Part shown: in pieces, positions 1-12,550 of the stretch
Layout: every line of letters begins with the position of its first letter
Numbering within the stretch: position 1 is the stretch's first letter
Origin: Phylloscopus collybita
Taxonomy: Eukaryota > Chordata > Aves > Passeriformes > Phylloscopidae
DNA: 64,000 nt
Direction: 5' to 3'
Assembly (NCBI GenBank): GCA_027886175.1
Contig: JAJNNQ010000006.1
Coordinates: 1,178,001-1,242,000 of the forward strand
The notes under the pieces: model-generated
The model's database searches: none
The model's input: only the letters and a program-made list of their open reading frames with translations
What the model was told of the DNA's origin: nothing
Program-made: the position numbers and the translations under genes

Positions 1-3000
1 GTCACACTTCAGTGACACTTGAGACTCAAAATGGAGCAATCTTTTTTGTCTGGCTGCTTGCCAGGGTAGCTAGAGACTTCTGAGCTGTGCACTGACAATG
101 CTTTACTCAACTAAAAGCAACTATCCTCTCTATCCTCAGGAGGAGAGCAGGTTACAAAACAGCATCTTCATGTCCCTTTATGTGAAAAACACACTACTCA
201 AGCTTATCTGTCATGAATCATACACATAGGTTGCCCCATAACCAACTAAATAAACACTGCCACAGCTGTCTCTAAGGAACAACCCTGTTGACAGTTGTCT
301 TGCCATTGCAATGCACAGCAGCATTCAGGTAGCTGAGGTAACCCCAGATGGTTACAGTTTTTCTAAAACTTTGTGTTTTCCACGTTTGACCTATTTACTC
401 ATCTTTGGAAAAGTTTTGAGGAAATTCTTCTAGAAAAATGGGACTCTGGTCTTGTTTGGACCAGATTTAGATTTCTTATCTGCTGGAAGATGGCCAGCAG
501 GTGAGGGTGGCTCACAGGGAACTCAGATCTCCCTCCTGAGCTGAGCATGCTACATATAAATACCTCCACCCTGTGATGGTAAGAGGCTGCTGGGTCTTCT
601 GCATCTCTCATGGTCAAGAAAATGAGCCAGAAAATCCAGTGTCTTTGTCTCCTACCTGCAAAACCCCAATGTGTCAAGAAGCAAATGGGACATCTACCTT
701 TCCCTTCTTGTAGACTCTTCAGGAAATGTATGTGGTGATCTGTGGCTCTTGATCACTTGGGAGAATTTCAGAATTATGACCATAAGAAGGTGAAGCATCC
801 TCAATAAACTGATTGGGGTAAACTGGCCTTTGTATATCTGGGACTCAGATCCTAAGCAATACTTTATGGCTTTTTGCTGACATAGGCTGTGAATATCAGA
901 GGAAAGTCAGAGGAAAAGGACCTGGCCTTTCACTCATCACACAACTTTTGAAACTGCCTTTGTAATCTGCCTTCCTTCAGGTCAGCCTCAAGATACTCCT
1001 GAGCACTGGTGACCTCTGAGCAGTGTTAGCAGCATGTTGTGGACGTTGGGACAGCCACAGCACTCATCCCCAGACAGGTCTGTGAAGGTGGACTATGAAG
1101 CACCTACAATGGTTGTGACCATCAGCAGATGTGAAAGGGCTGCACGGGCAGTCTCTAACACTGCAGGAGATTCCTTGACCCCCTGGCCTCGGGGCAAAGG
1201 AGGTGGCACACAGACAGTAGCAGGCATATGGGTAATGTTGACAGGGATGACTAATTACTGACTCACCACTTTTCATTGTTTCTCAGTTTGGTTTTGGCAG
1301 GGTGTCTGTCACCCTTGGCAGGGTGTTTGGCAGGTGGAGAGCATGGAAGATTCAAATCCCACTTTTCTGCCCGGGGACTGGGAATGAAGGTGCTGGCATA
1401 TTTAGTTTCACTCCTGAAGTCATCTAGCCAAACTGAAAGGGACCACCAAGAGAGAAATAAGAGTTCACAGTTTCCAAGGTGTCAAAGCTGACACTACTGT
1501 ATTTCGCCCCATTTCTGATTCAAGGGGGGATTCTGTTTCAAAAAACCCTTTGTTCTCAGGCACAAGAAAGTGACATTTGAGGCTTTCTAAAAATAAATAT
1601 GTAGTTAAAATGAATCTGATACAATTAGTCTCTTAGCTCTGGAGAGCACGTAGAAGAGGGGGACGAAAGGAGAGGACAATGAATTTATAATCTGGCTTTT
1701 AGCAAGGCGTAAATTTACCACCCAGACTCCCACCCATTACACCACAGACAGGAAACCAGCTGGTGGAGGGTGCAGTGAGTTTGTTGTTCTTCCTCGCACA
1801 ATGACTATGTGTATTATTGATTTCACAGGCCTAACCATGACTGGTATATTTTTTAGATCTTGCCTGTTGCCTTTTTATGTTTTCAGATCAGCTATGCATT
1901 TCATCAGCCTCCTGCCCACCAGCAATCATAAAATATGAGCCTTTGTGGGAAAGCAGAGACATAGAAAGAGTTTCTTATGAAACGGTGGCTGGGATTGTTC
2001 CAGACACCTCCAGCCAGCTGCTCTCCAGGCAGCAGCTTTGTGATACAAGAGACAGTAAACATCAGCTTTGGAAAGTCAGACGGTTGGGCCCTTTGGCTGC
2101 AGGCCCACTGAACAAGTTCTTCTGACTACTGAGGCATGGCTCAGAAAATAAAAGGGCTCTTTAGTGCTGATATCTTTGGACACCACTGTGCAATATAGCT
2201 GGAATCAGTCCAGGTCATTCCTACCTGCTTTGCATCTTAGGCTATAAAACAAATACAGGCACATCAGTCCTTTCCTGGTTCTTGGTTTTCATTAAAGTAT
2301 TTCCTGCTGTTAATCCTGCCCAGTCCAACCTCAGGCAGTGCAATGTCACCGAGCTGCTGCATGGCCAGTGGTAATCAGAAATAGATGATATAACTGGTGG
2401 ACTGGGAGTTATCTCTTTTCCAGTGCCCAATGCAGAAACTGTACTCCTTTGCATAAATTCTGCCTACAGAAATTCTGCAGCTTGTGCTTTCCTCCTGACT
2501 GTCTGTAATGTCAGCCGTGTCAGAAGAAGGCAGCACTGATGTGAAAAGCACTTTTGGCAGATGAGGCAGGACTCTCTCATATTCTTGAGGGCCTTACAGT
2601 TGAACTATAGGAAAGGCATAGGTGGAGACCAAAGGGTGATCAGCTCCTGTATATGGGGAAAATAAATAGGATGGGATTCTCCAGCAGGGAAAAGAAAATT
2701 ACATGGAATGTAAAATCCTGCAGCTTTCCAGTTAGGTCAGAAAGTGTGTAATTGCTCACTGCAGGGGAGGAGCTGGGGACACTGAATTAAATGATTGGGC
2801 AGAACATTTCAAGGAAACTAAAGGGAACACTCTTTCACACAAAACATAATTCAGGAAGGAGAGTCACTGCCATAAATTTTTCACTGCCATAAATTCACCA
2901 CCATAAACTTTTGGAATACCAAAAGTACAAACAGGTCAATAAAAGAGAGTGTGAGCGTCACGCCTGAAAGGATAAGGTGGAGAATAACTGCAGAAGTCCT

Positions 3001-4370
3001 GAATGCATGGATTGTTATTAGAGGTTTGGTAGGTCCCCTTTTCCTGACTCCTTTCTTTTATTCTTTTTCAGTAGCTGCTACCAATAACTGGTAAAGACAT
3101 GATACTCTCTTGATGGGCTTTTGATTTGACTCGGTGCAGACACTCTTAGGAGGTTTAATGGACCGGCTCCTTTTTGGAACAATTCCAATGTCTTCAATGA
3201 ATATGAAGCAGAAATGATTTCCTACATGTCTGACAATTCCTGCTTTGTTTCCATTTCAGCATTTCCTAAGGCTTAAAAGCAGCTCTTAGCCTCTGAACTT
3301 TACCTTTGCGTTTACGTCTCAGTTCTCTCAGTTATGCTCAGCATTACATTAAGACAAGCATAAAAAGAAATACAGGACTGTTTTATTAAATTGTCACAAC
3401 AAATAGTGCCAAATGAGGGGCTGGAGCCCACATATGTCCTGGTGATTGGATGAGGATATACTACGTTACTGCCACTCTGGACCTGAGCAATTTGAAGTAC
3501 TTGTCCAGAGGGGGCAGATAAGCTGTAAAGGGCAGATCCTTGGAGCAGACCTGGGAAACCCCTTGAAGTGCTGGTACAGGGGCTGGGTAGGGCTAAGTGA
3601 CCATAGCCAGCTGAGTCAGGTCCCAGCTCCTGAGGCAGCTCCCTCAGCCCCAGCTGTTTCTGTAGAAGAGGGGGAACCTGGTAGACCAGGCCAGGTGTGT
3701 ATGTAAGGGGGGGCTGTGTGCACTTATACACACAACCTCCCAAATAATATCATGGTTCTGTTTTGGTGCATTACAGGACACAGGCAGCGTTTCAAACCTT
3801 AAAAAGTTGCAGACAAATGGTATAGCCTATTGTGGAACTAATTGATTCTAACAGTTTTGGTTTAGCCGTAGGATGGCTCCATTTTAAGATAGCACAAAAA
3901 GAAATTAAACATTTGTACTATTTTTTGCTTTTTAATTTTGTTTCTTTGCTCTTCTTTTAATTTCAGGGCTTCAGAATACATTCACCACCTCCTGGGACCC
4001 TTTTGTGGGTTGTCAGTTCTGCAATTTGTCTAGGTTACAAATCAGTTTGCTTTGCAGGTTTGTAGCTTGAACCAGAACTGCTAGTGGGAAACACAAATGA
4101 ATGAAATGAAAGAGACCCTCCAGGCACCACATGAATTTATAGCACAGACTGCCAGTGCCACCTAGAAAACAGAATGAGATCAAACACTAATTCATCTATG
4201 TCTGTAGGATGCTCTAGAATCCAGCATGGCCAAAAATGGACACATCACCCTTTTTAAAAATATGAGTTACAGTTCTCATAAATCAATAGAACAGAAGGAT
4301 ACAGACTGGCCCTCTCAAGGCATTATGAGACATGTATATATGCTTGCATAGATTTACTGCATATATGTGT
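1..4370. other. intergenic DNA, no gene recognised
   Basis: No convincing exon is seen. All open frames are short, lack recognisable protein motifs and have no paired splice sites, so they are treated as chance. The stretch is moderately AT-rich, CpG-poor, non-repetitive DNA. A slightly GC-richer patch around 3440-3720 is open on both strands, but its translation matches no family I know. Confidence 0.6.
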
Positions 4371-4429
4371 TTTCTTAATGCAATTTGCATTAAGAAAAAA
4401 AGGCAGGTTTTTTTCTTAATGCAAATTGC
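4371..4429. repeat. perfect foldback (22-bp stem, 6-nt loop) with an overlapping palindrome
   Basis: Positions 4380-4401 are the exact reverse complement of 4408-4429, with the loop GGCAGG (4402-4407) between them. The left arm is at the same time the right half of a second palindrome: 4371-4383 is the exact reverse complement of 4385-4397 around a single T. The core word TTTCTTAATGCAA therefore occurs as inverted, then direct, copies. The structure could fold as a hairpin RNA or extrude as a cruciform. It could be a relic of a palindromic mobile element or a precursor-like hairpin. Its structure is certain; its function is unknown. Confidence 0.9.
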
Positions 4430-7039
4430 TTTAAAATGTTGTCAGCCTACATTTATCAACAGATATTCCTGTGCAATGCAATTCTATGTGAGACCCATGA
4501 GTGACCTTCCCTTGCAAACCAAGATGCAATGAATGTGGTGAATGCTGTACACTTTTCTATGATCCCAGTCAGTAGATTTATGATTTAATAATCAGAAAAA
4601 AAAGTCTGTTGAAGAAAACCCTCCAGCTCTGTCAACCTGCTAAGAGCACCTGATTGCTCCAGAGCTCAGTAAGAAGTCACAATTTAATTAACTCTACCTG
4701 GTGTTGCCTCACCGATGCTGCCTTGTATATCTTTATTGCCCAGGAAGTTTGAGGTTTTATTGTTCTGAGCCTTTTGATTATGCTCAAGCTAAAATGAGGG
4801 ATTGCACATTCCAATTTGTGGTGACCCTGTCTTGTGAAGGGACCTTGCTATGAGCAAAAATAGAAATGAGGCTTGTAACCCTGTGTTTTAAATCATTTAT
4901 TGTCACTACAGTGTAGTCTTGATTTTGCAAAGCTTCTCTACATGCACACTTAAAAGTATGCTTAAGACTATTTGTTTTATCCAAATAGAACCATGTATTT
5001 AAATCTTTATCTGCACATAGGAGCTTGGCTCAATGAAGTTGTAAAGCAAAATGCACTAACTGAGGTTTCATAGCAAGCCAGAATGAAGCTGTGACACAGT
5101 CCTAAACAATATGCAAATGGTGACATACATCACAGCTAATGTCATAGGAGGAAAGGAACATTTCTGGCACAGGGAAAAGATTGACACTGACAGCTACTGG
5201 GGGGAAAATACAAAAATCATAAATCATACCAACAACACACACAAAAGTTGAAGCTGTTGCCGTGCTAAGAAAATAAAATACAAAGCTCTCTGTCTGTCTA
5301 GCCAACATCAGAAAACGAGGCAAAAGCGTGAAACCAAAGAGGAGTATAAAGTCACTCCAATTGATCCCAGATGCCCCAAGCAGAGAAGGGGGAGAGATTA
5401 AATCAGTACTGAAAGAGAGGGAATCCAGTGCGTCCAAAGCAGAGCAGGACAAAAGTAAATTGATGCCTACATTAGTGGTACTGAAAAATGGACAGCCTTT
5501 TTTTAAAGAGAACATGATCTGAGTACAAATAAAATGAGTTCTCTGTTAGGTTTGATTTAGGAGAAAGAAAAAAAGTCATGGACAGACCGCAGGAACAAAA
5601 ATCCTGAATTAATTTTAACAAACTACAGTGAATGATGCAGAGGCAACAGAGAGAGGGAGAGCTAATTGAATGAGAGGTTAGTGTAGATTCTAGAAAAAAG
5701 AGCCTTTTCAGTCATTTTACTACACCTAATGCAGCACCTGCCACTGCTTGAGCCATTTGTTTTCTCCTCTTTGTGAGCTTCATATTTATTCTTGGATGAT
5801 ATTAAGTTTTGTGTGTACACATGCTACAGGATCTGAAAAAATTAGGAGAAATGTGTCAGAAGTCATCATTTCCTTCTTCAGCCAAAAGTATCCAAAGCAG
5901 TGCTGGATATCCTATATCTTCAAATGTTTACTACCCCAGACACAGAACAGACAGCTGTGTATGAGCTTGTTCTGGCAAAGGAGTGGAGAGGGTAACCTCA
6001 TCTACCCTTTCAGTCTCTGAGCTTTGATGATTCATATTTTGCAAGAGCAGCTTTGCTTATAAGTAAGAGCAGGTTTAGCAAGTGAAACCAGTTGGCCTTT
6101 AAACTATTAAGGCATGCCTCCTAACAAAAGCAAGGCTTGAACCCAAAGAGCAAATCCTTCTTGCTGTGAAATGCTTTCCAGAGTTTAATTTCACATGTAG
6201 GACCAGTAGCACTCACAGCAGGAAGGCAGAATGAGTCATGTGGGGATGTTGGGAACTGGGATGAGAAAGCATTGCAAAAGTACTCGTAACATAAATTGCT
6301 TATCACTCTGTACTTTGTTGTTCAAACAGAGATGATTTTTACACTGTCTCCTGTTTCAAGGAAAGAGGAAATCCAGGAGGGTGCTAGACTGAAGGCTAAT
6401 CCCACCAGCACTCTTACCATCCTGAACAGCAGCACGATTGTTTCTCATGCAATGCTGTAAGAGAAGGTAAAATCAAGAATATAACAGATTGAGAATGTGG
6501 GACTGCTGATTTGTTGCCCTGTTACTGTATGGACTGATATATTTCAGAAAGGATGAAAGAGAACCATCATTGTTCTGGCTTTACACAGGCCCTATCTGTT
6601 TTCAGAGTCCTTTACACTATTTTACATGACAAAGTGCAAGGCTAAGGATGTTCACATATCCTGGCAGTTACAGAAACTAAGGAAGCCTCCTTCCACTTTA
6701 TTTCCATCTTGGTACTCCCTTATCACTTATATCACTACCAGTTCAACTGAGATAAATGGAGCCTTCTTCTGAGGAAGAAGGGATTTTGCCCATCTCAGGG
6801 CAAGAGTACACATCCTCAAATAAGGTGTGTAGCTTACACTAGCTATCATTTCATAGGGGCTTTTATTCCTGAGAACCAATTGCCCAAGTGGCTCCCATTC
6901 ACCAACCCTGAGGGGAAAAAAAGCTTGATATTCTTCCCACTACATTTCTCTGGATTGGATGTTTGAAATGATGCCTTTGGGAAACAGCAGAATAGTTATG
7001 CTTAGGAAATAGATACAAGGATCAATTCCAGCTGCCTGT

Positions 7040-7042
<3 letters not shown>
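4430..7042. other. intergenic DNA, no gene recognised
   Basis: AT-rich single-copy sequence with scattered short open frames only. The segment 5102-5522 is open on both strands for about 60-140 codons, but it has no family motif and no consistent splice sites. I see no RNA gene or mobile element here. Confidence 0.55.

Positions 7043-7077
<35 letters not shown>
7043..7077. repeat. poly(T) tract, 35 nt
   Basis: An uninterrupted run of 35 T, followed within 60 nt by shorter T runs (about 7111-7138). On the minus strand it would be an A tail, but there is no recognisable retroposed body or target-site duplication beside it, so it is called only as a homopolymer. Confidence 0.9.
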
Positions 7078-7078
<1 letters not shown>

Positions 7079-10000
7079 TGCATGTTCTTACCAATGGATT
7101 TTGTTATATCTTTTTTTTTTTTCTTCTGGTTTTTTTTTCCTGTTTGTGGTCGATGGAAATGTAGCTAAAAGGTGCCTGTTTTAAACAAGGCACTAGGTAT
7201 CAAATGGTGATTCACAAATCAAAGTCCAACATTCCTCTCCCGTGCTATCTCAGCACAGATCCTGATCCAAGTATACCATAGTATCAGATTGACTTTTTCA
7301 GGGAAAGGGAAAGTGATTTTCTTGTTGATTTGATAGGTAATTCATCCTGTTGTGAATCAGTGAAATCAGGCCAATCCAATCTATACTAGCAAAGCTTATT
7401 CTGCTCCTCGGTAAGGTGTTTTCCTTGTCTGCCATTGCTGCATCCTGTGAAGCAATTATGCCTGGCCAAAATCTTCCCTGATTCAATGTAAACAGCATAT
7501 TGCCAAACTTTGGGAAAGATGGAGGTGTCTCATTGAGGTGGAAGTCAGTCATTTCACTTTGTATATATGAGCATAGTGCAGTGCTTTGTTCCTCTGGCAG
7601 AGAGCAGAGACAGCTGCAGGAGCAGCTCAAAAGCTCAAAGGGGCTTTTACTTCCCCTCTCAGCCCATGGCAGTCATCCACCCCAGGACAAAATGTGGTAG
7701 AGACATGCACCCCATGATCCAGTGACATTTAACACCAGTCTGTGCTGGGATGAGTGGATTGCTTCCATGGGGACCTGAGAACTGAGGCCAACAGAAAACC
7801 CTAAGCAAATGTGTTCACATAGACACTGTCCTGGCCCTGAGATATACAAACAACCAAGATTTCTATGACATTTGGCTTTTTCATTTAGTTTGGGTATTTC
7901 AAAATGGGTGCTATGAACCTGTTTTCCTTGATGCCTTTTCCACTGTGGCATGGGAGTAGTAGCCTAGTGGGACATCCTTTTGCTTTTGCCTGTCCACAGC
8001 AAGTTCCTGAGGAACTGAGCAAAACAAGAGTTTTGCCTGGCTGGCTTGGGGCAGAGCGAGTCAGTTGGGGAATGTGACTCTCACATGCGGGAACTTTCTG
8101 CTCTCACAGATCACAGAGAAGGAAGAGGAGCAGATCACTGGTACAGTGCTCTATGGCAGCCTGGGGAATCCAGAGATCAAGAAATAAAGGGATATGGATC
8201 TTTACTTCAGAGCAGATTGAAAAAAAACAATGTTGGAAAAGGGGTCTGTATTTATAGACATACTACAGGACACAAGGATCATTTCATTCAGCAGCTGGAG
8301 ACACAGGAACATCCATATCCTAGATTAAGGTTTGCTTATTTTGCTTTTAGTATGGGATTTAGCTAATTAACTTCTGGCACACATATGTCAGCCAAACATA
8401 CTCTGCTCCCTAAATTATGGAAGGAAAGAGGCACTTCCAAGCTATTGTTCACCTTATCTATTGTAAAAGACTTCTGCAGGCTGAGACAAATTAAACCAGC
8501 GGTGTCTTAATCCTCACAAAGCGAAGCATATCACAGACCCATAGTGAACCTCCAATAAATACAATCTGCTAGAAGTATCCCAGAAAAGGTAATTTTTTAG
8601 TTCATTATACAGCTTCTTTCACTAAGCAGCACTTTCTGTATTCTCCCTTGAACAAAATCCATCCCACATCTCAAATTAGCACTAAAGGAGCCTGCTGGCA
8701 GGGTTGTGTGTTTATAAATGAGATTCACGCTCAGATATCCTGCCCCAACCCCCATCTGCATTGTTATCACTTTCCAGAAACACTGCAGGGGCAGTGAACT
8801 CTGCTTACCAAAGTGCCTAAATGTGCTTGTCCTGCTGCTTGTCCTGCCACCCTGTCCCACCCCAAAGTCTGACTTCTCATATATCTGAATTTCAGAAAGC
8901 TGAGAAGGCATCACAGCCCATCTCCTCCTGCTAGCATAGGATGATGAGGAGCTCCAAATGCTCCTGGGAATCACATGCACCCTAGGAGAGCTTCTTTGAA
9001 GAGGGAACAATGGACAGTGCCTGGGCAACCTGCCTTTCCTACTCCAGCTGCCAGCGGATCAGAGGATATCGTGAGTAGCGATACCAGCGTGGCACATCCT
9101 GGGGTGGCAGAGACACCACATCTGCATTGTAAATGCATTAAGCAAAGATGGGTAGTGCAGGAGCCAGGTGGGAGCTTCATGCTAAAACACACAGGACCTG
9201 GCAGGTCTGAGGACTGCAGCTGATGGTTTCAGGGAGGAGTTATGTTTAACAATTCTGAGCTGGAAGGACAGGTTAGTCATGCACATGGCCTAAAGCAAGG
9301 AAGGCAAAGAGATGAAAGCTGGGGAATCCCAAGGAGATGAGAGGTGCAGTTACACACATCCCAGTAAAGAAAACCCCAAACTTCATTTTGGAAAGGGCAG
9401 CTTGTTCTGGTGTAAGAAGCAGCACACAACCTTGAGTGCTTGTCCAAGTGAACATCCACAAGTGGCATATTTACATTCTTCCCCATATTAACAGTGGACA
9501 TGCTTTTGTCTTCTGCTTAACTAGGCGAGCAGCTGCTTACATCTGATACAGACTGATGCAGGGGTGAGCTTGGCTGTGGCAAACAGCCTTTGCTCTGTTA
9601 TCCTCAATGCTCTTGTATTTGTGCATGTGTGTACGAGACACATCCCACAGACTTTTGTCCCGAGATGTTAGAGGTGATGGCTGACAAAGTGAGCAGAAAT
9701 AGTACCTATTATTAATTTTCTTCTTGTGTGGGGCACAGATCCATGGAAAGCTTGAAGGTTACTGGCAATCTGCTGGTCCAAACCTTTGGAAATCACTCCT
9801 CTAGGAGTCCACTCTAGGTGATCATGGGAGAAGTTATCATTTGTGCAAGAGAACAAGCAGGGCTATCACCCAAATAATCTGAAACAAGGTGAATTCAACT
9901 CAAAGTCAAAGCAGAGCTCTGTCTCCACCCCATGCCTAGTCATGTAAGTTAATCTTAACTTCCATTACATGTGCACAAACAAGGGGGTGGCACTGTCACC

Positions 10001-11264
10001 CATGGTACTCTTCCAGGTGCTTTCTCTTACCCATGACTGCACACAAAACTGAGATCAAGAAATTGCTGATTGTGCCTTGGAGTAACGGAGGCACACACAC
10101 CCTGACACAGAGCAGCAAGTACTGGGCAGCTCATACACAATAATACCTTGTTTAGAAAAAAAAACCTGCCAGCCTACATCACTACATTGTAGCAAAGTTT
10201 TAGTTTCTGCATGCTAGGTAGACAAACAAGAAGAGAGGGAGAGTTTGGGCTGGCTCCGCAGTAAAGATCTGTCCTACTCAAACAGAAACACTATCCAAAT
10301 CACAGAGGATCAGGAAAACCAACTATAGGCTCCCTAAATTTCTGTATGAAGCAACCACAGTTACACAACTCATAACTGAGTTTACTGGACTTAACTCTCT
10401 GTTCTTTATTACAGTGTTGACTAATGAAGTCTTACTTTAGAATAAAACCCTGCTTCTGGTAACATTGTGGAGTCAATATAATTATTCATTGTCTGTGTGT
10501 TGTGTTAGTGCCAGTGCTGAAGAGCAGATGTTACAAGTGAAATCTGAAGAGTTTATTATAAGCAAAAATAATTAGCTTCCTGTTCTGTAGGAACAAGTCT
10601 GTTGTCCACCAGACTAATTAGAACTTCAGTCAGTCTTGTGTCATGTTGCAACCAAATCTCTGAAATGTTATTTTTTAAGGTTCAAAGACTTGACAGTGAG
10701 GCAATTCATCTGGATATCATATTAAAAGGCTGACTACTTTCATTTATCTCTGTATCACCTTATTCACTGAAGTGTCATTATACAGCTAAGAGGCTTCTGT
10801 AATTATTTTTGTCCTTGTTTCTGTTATATAATTGTAACAAAGTTTCTTTTTATTTCTGTAAGGTCTACAAGTTCCTGTGTGCATAGGCAGAAAAAAAAAT
10901 TCTAAAATCCAGGGAAACTTGAAGGTGAAGTCAAAAGCAACAAAAGCAGATAGAGTCTGTTTTAGGAAAGATGTTAATCAATTCTAGAGCCATCAAGTAG
11001 ACCAATGAGAATGATCAAACATCTGTGAAGGGACAGGGTAACCTTTTTCAAACACATGAAAGATTGTTCCAAACAAAGGAATTAATCTTCCCTCCAAGTA
11101 TTTGTGTTAGATAGGACAAGAATTAACCTGCAGCAATGAAGATTTCTCTGAAACATGAGGAAAAAGCTCTCTAATTGCAAGGACAGGGAAGCAGTGCAAT
11201 AGACTTTCTAAAAAGACTGCAGATAATATTTTCTTCAAGGAAGTTAGAAATCTGCCATCACTAT

Positions 11265-11335
11265 GCATGGTGTGGGATAAGATTAGATGACCCTTGAAGA
11301 TTCCTCCTGCTTTGTGACTGTATGGGATAGCTGGG
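11265..11335 (+). mobile_element. possible decayed CR1 3' tail fragment
   Basis: The order of words (ATTAGATGACCCTTGA, then a TCCTCC/GCTT stretch, then TGTGACTGTATGGGAT) resembles the conserved CR1 3' UTR, which normally reads 'gactagatgacc…ggtcccttcca…tgtgattctatgat'. The match is short and degenerate, so chance similarity is possible. Confidence 0.3.
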
Positions 11336-12521
11336 CAGGCTGTCAAGGCAGAGAAGTAGACATATTCTGAGATGGGTAATGGTCAGAACAATAGTAGAGC
11401 TGTCTAGAGTCACTAGGACAGGCACTGGCAGGAGGCTTAGTCATGACATGTCAGGAGAGGAGCTGCTCCAGGACCCGATTTGGGGCTTGTGGGGGTCTAA
11501 AATGCAGTTTTAAAGCATCTGTGTTCTGAAAGAATTTGAGTCCACATGCGATGCTCAAAAAGCATATCTGACTATGGTGCCATGCAAACACAAAAAGGGA
11601 GGACAGTCACTGCCACAGATGGGTCCACATACAAATTTGTCAGCACCAGCGTGTTGAGAGCCAGTCAGCCTCATACAAAGCTTTATCTGCAAAGCACAAT
11701 GGTTAGTGGATAATGGTGATTTATTTTGCTAAGCAGGTCCCTGCTCACCACAGTTCACAAGAAAAACTCAGCCTAAAATCCTGAGGGTAGGATCTGTCAC
11801 TGCAAGATGTGACATACTCTGTGTGAAGGAGGGGAGTGGGGCCGAGCACCCAGATATTCTGATATGTAGTCCTCTCTCCAGAGAGCTGCCAGGGGCTAGA
11901 CTGAGACATCACCAAATCTTTTACTCTATCTGCTCAGAAAGGCAGGCCAGAAGTGCTGGGATCAGTTCATACGAATCTCTCCTCTGGTCTCTGTTGTGCA
12001 ATGCTGGTTTCTGTTCCTCTTCTTGCAATAGTAAGCTGCAACTGCTGCTTCAGGGATTCTACAAAGGATGCAGCTTATGTAATATCCATTTAGAAATGAC
12101 AAAGCTTTCTTTTTTGGGCCTTTCATGTAGTAGTCCACCCACATGCAGGAGGTGCACACAAATGACGTATCACCCGGAGGCCGAGACTTGCTGCAGAAAT
12201 TGATAGTAAGCTGTTGTTATTCTAATTATGTGGCTGTCTTCCTTAATTAAAGCTATGCCACAGGTCATTTACCCTGGTGCAGAGTCCATGAACATTAATC
12301 CTGGCAGTGTTTTGGAATCAGAGAGTTCTCATTAGCATAGGATTGGCTGTGAGGGAAGTATAATCATCTGAAACCCTTTACAAAGGAATGTAAATTAGCA
12401 TCCATGCCTCCCATGTACTATTGACATAGTGAATTATTTTACTGGCTAGCAATGAAAATGAGCACGGAGCAACGGCTCTTGTAACTGCAGCTCAGGCTGT
12501 ACTGTGTTTGCAGTGGGGATT

Positions 12522-12550
12522 TGTGTGTGTGTGTGTGTGTGTTTGTGTGT
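12522..12550. repeat. (TG)n microsatellite
   Basis: Alternating TG repeats for about 29 nt with one TTT interruption near the 3' end. It is an ordinary dinucleotide array, likely length-polymorphic and capable of Z-DNA, with no gene attached. Confidence 0.9.

Noticed and set aside
3312..3743. 143-codon minus-strand open frame
   Set aside because: Overlaps an opposite-strand frame, has no domain or splice context and ordinary intergenic composition; taken as chance.
7043..7077. Poly(T) as the A tail of a minus-strand processed pseudogene
   Set aside because: No gene-like body lies next to the tract and no target-site duplication is visible; the same applies to the 42-nt run at 20242.
8597..9028. 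143-codon minus-strand open frame
   Set aside because: No recognisable motif or conserved composition, and no matching exon borders.
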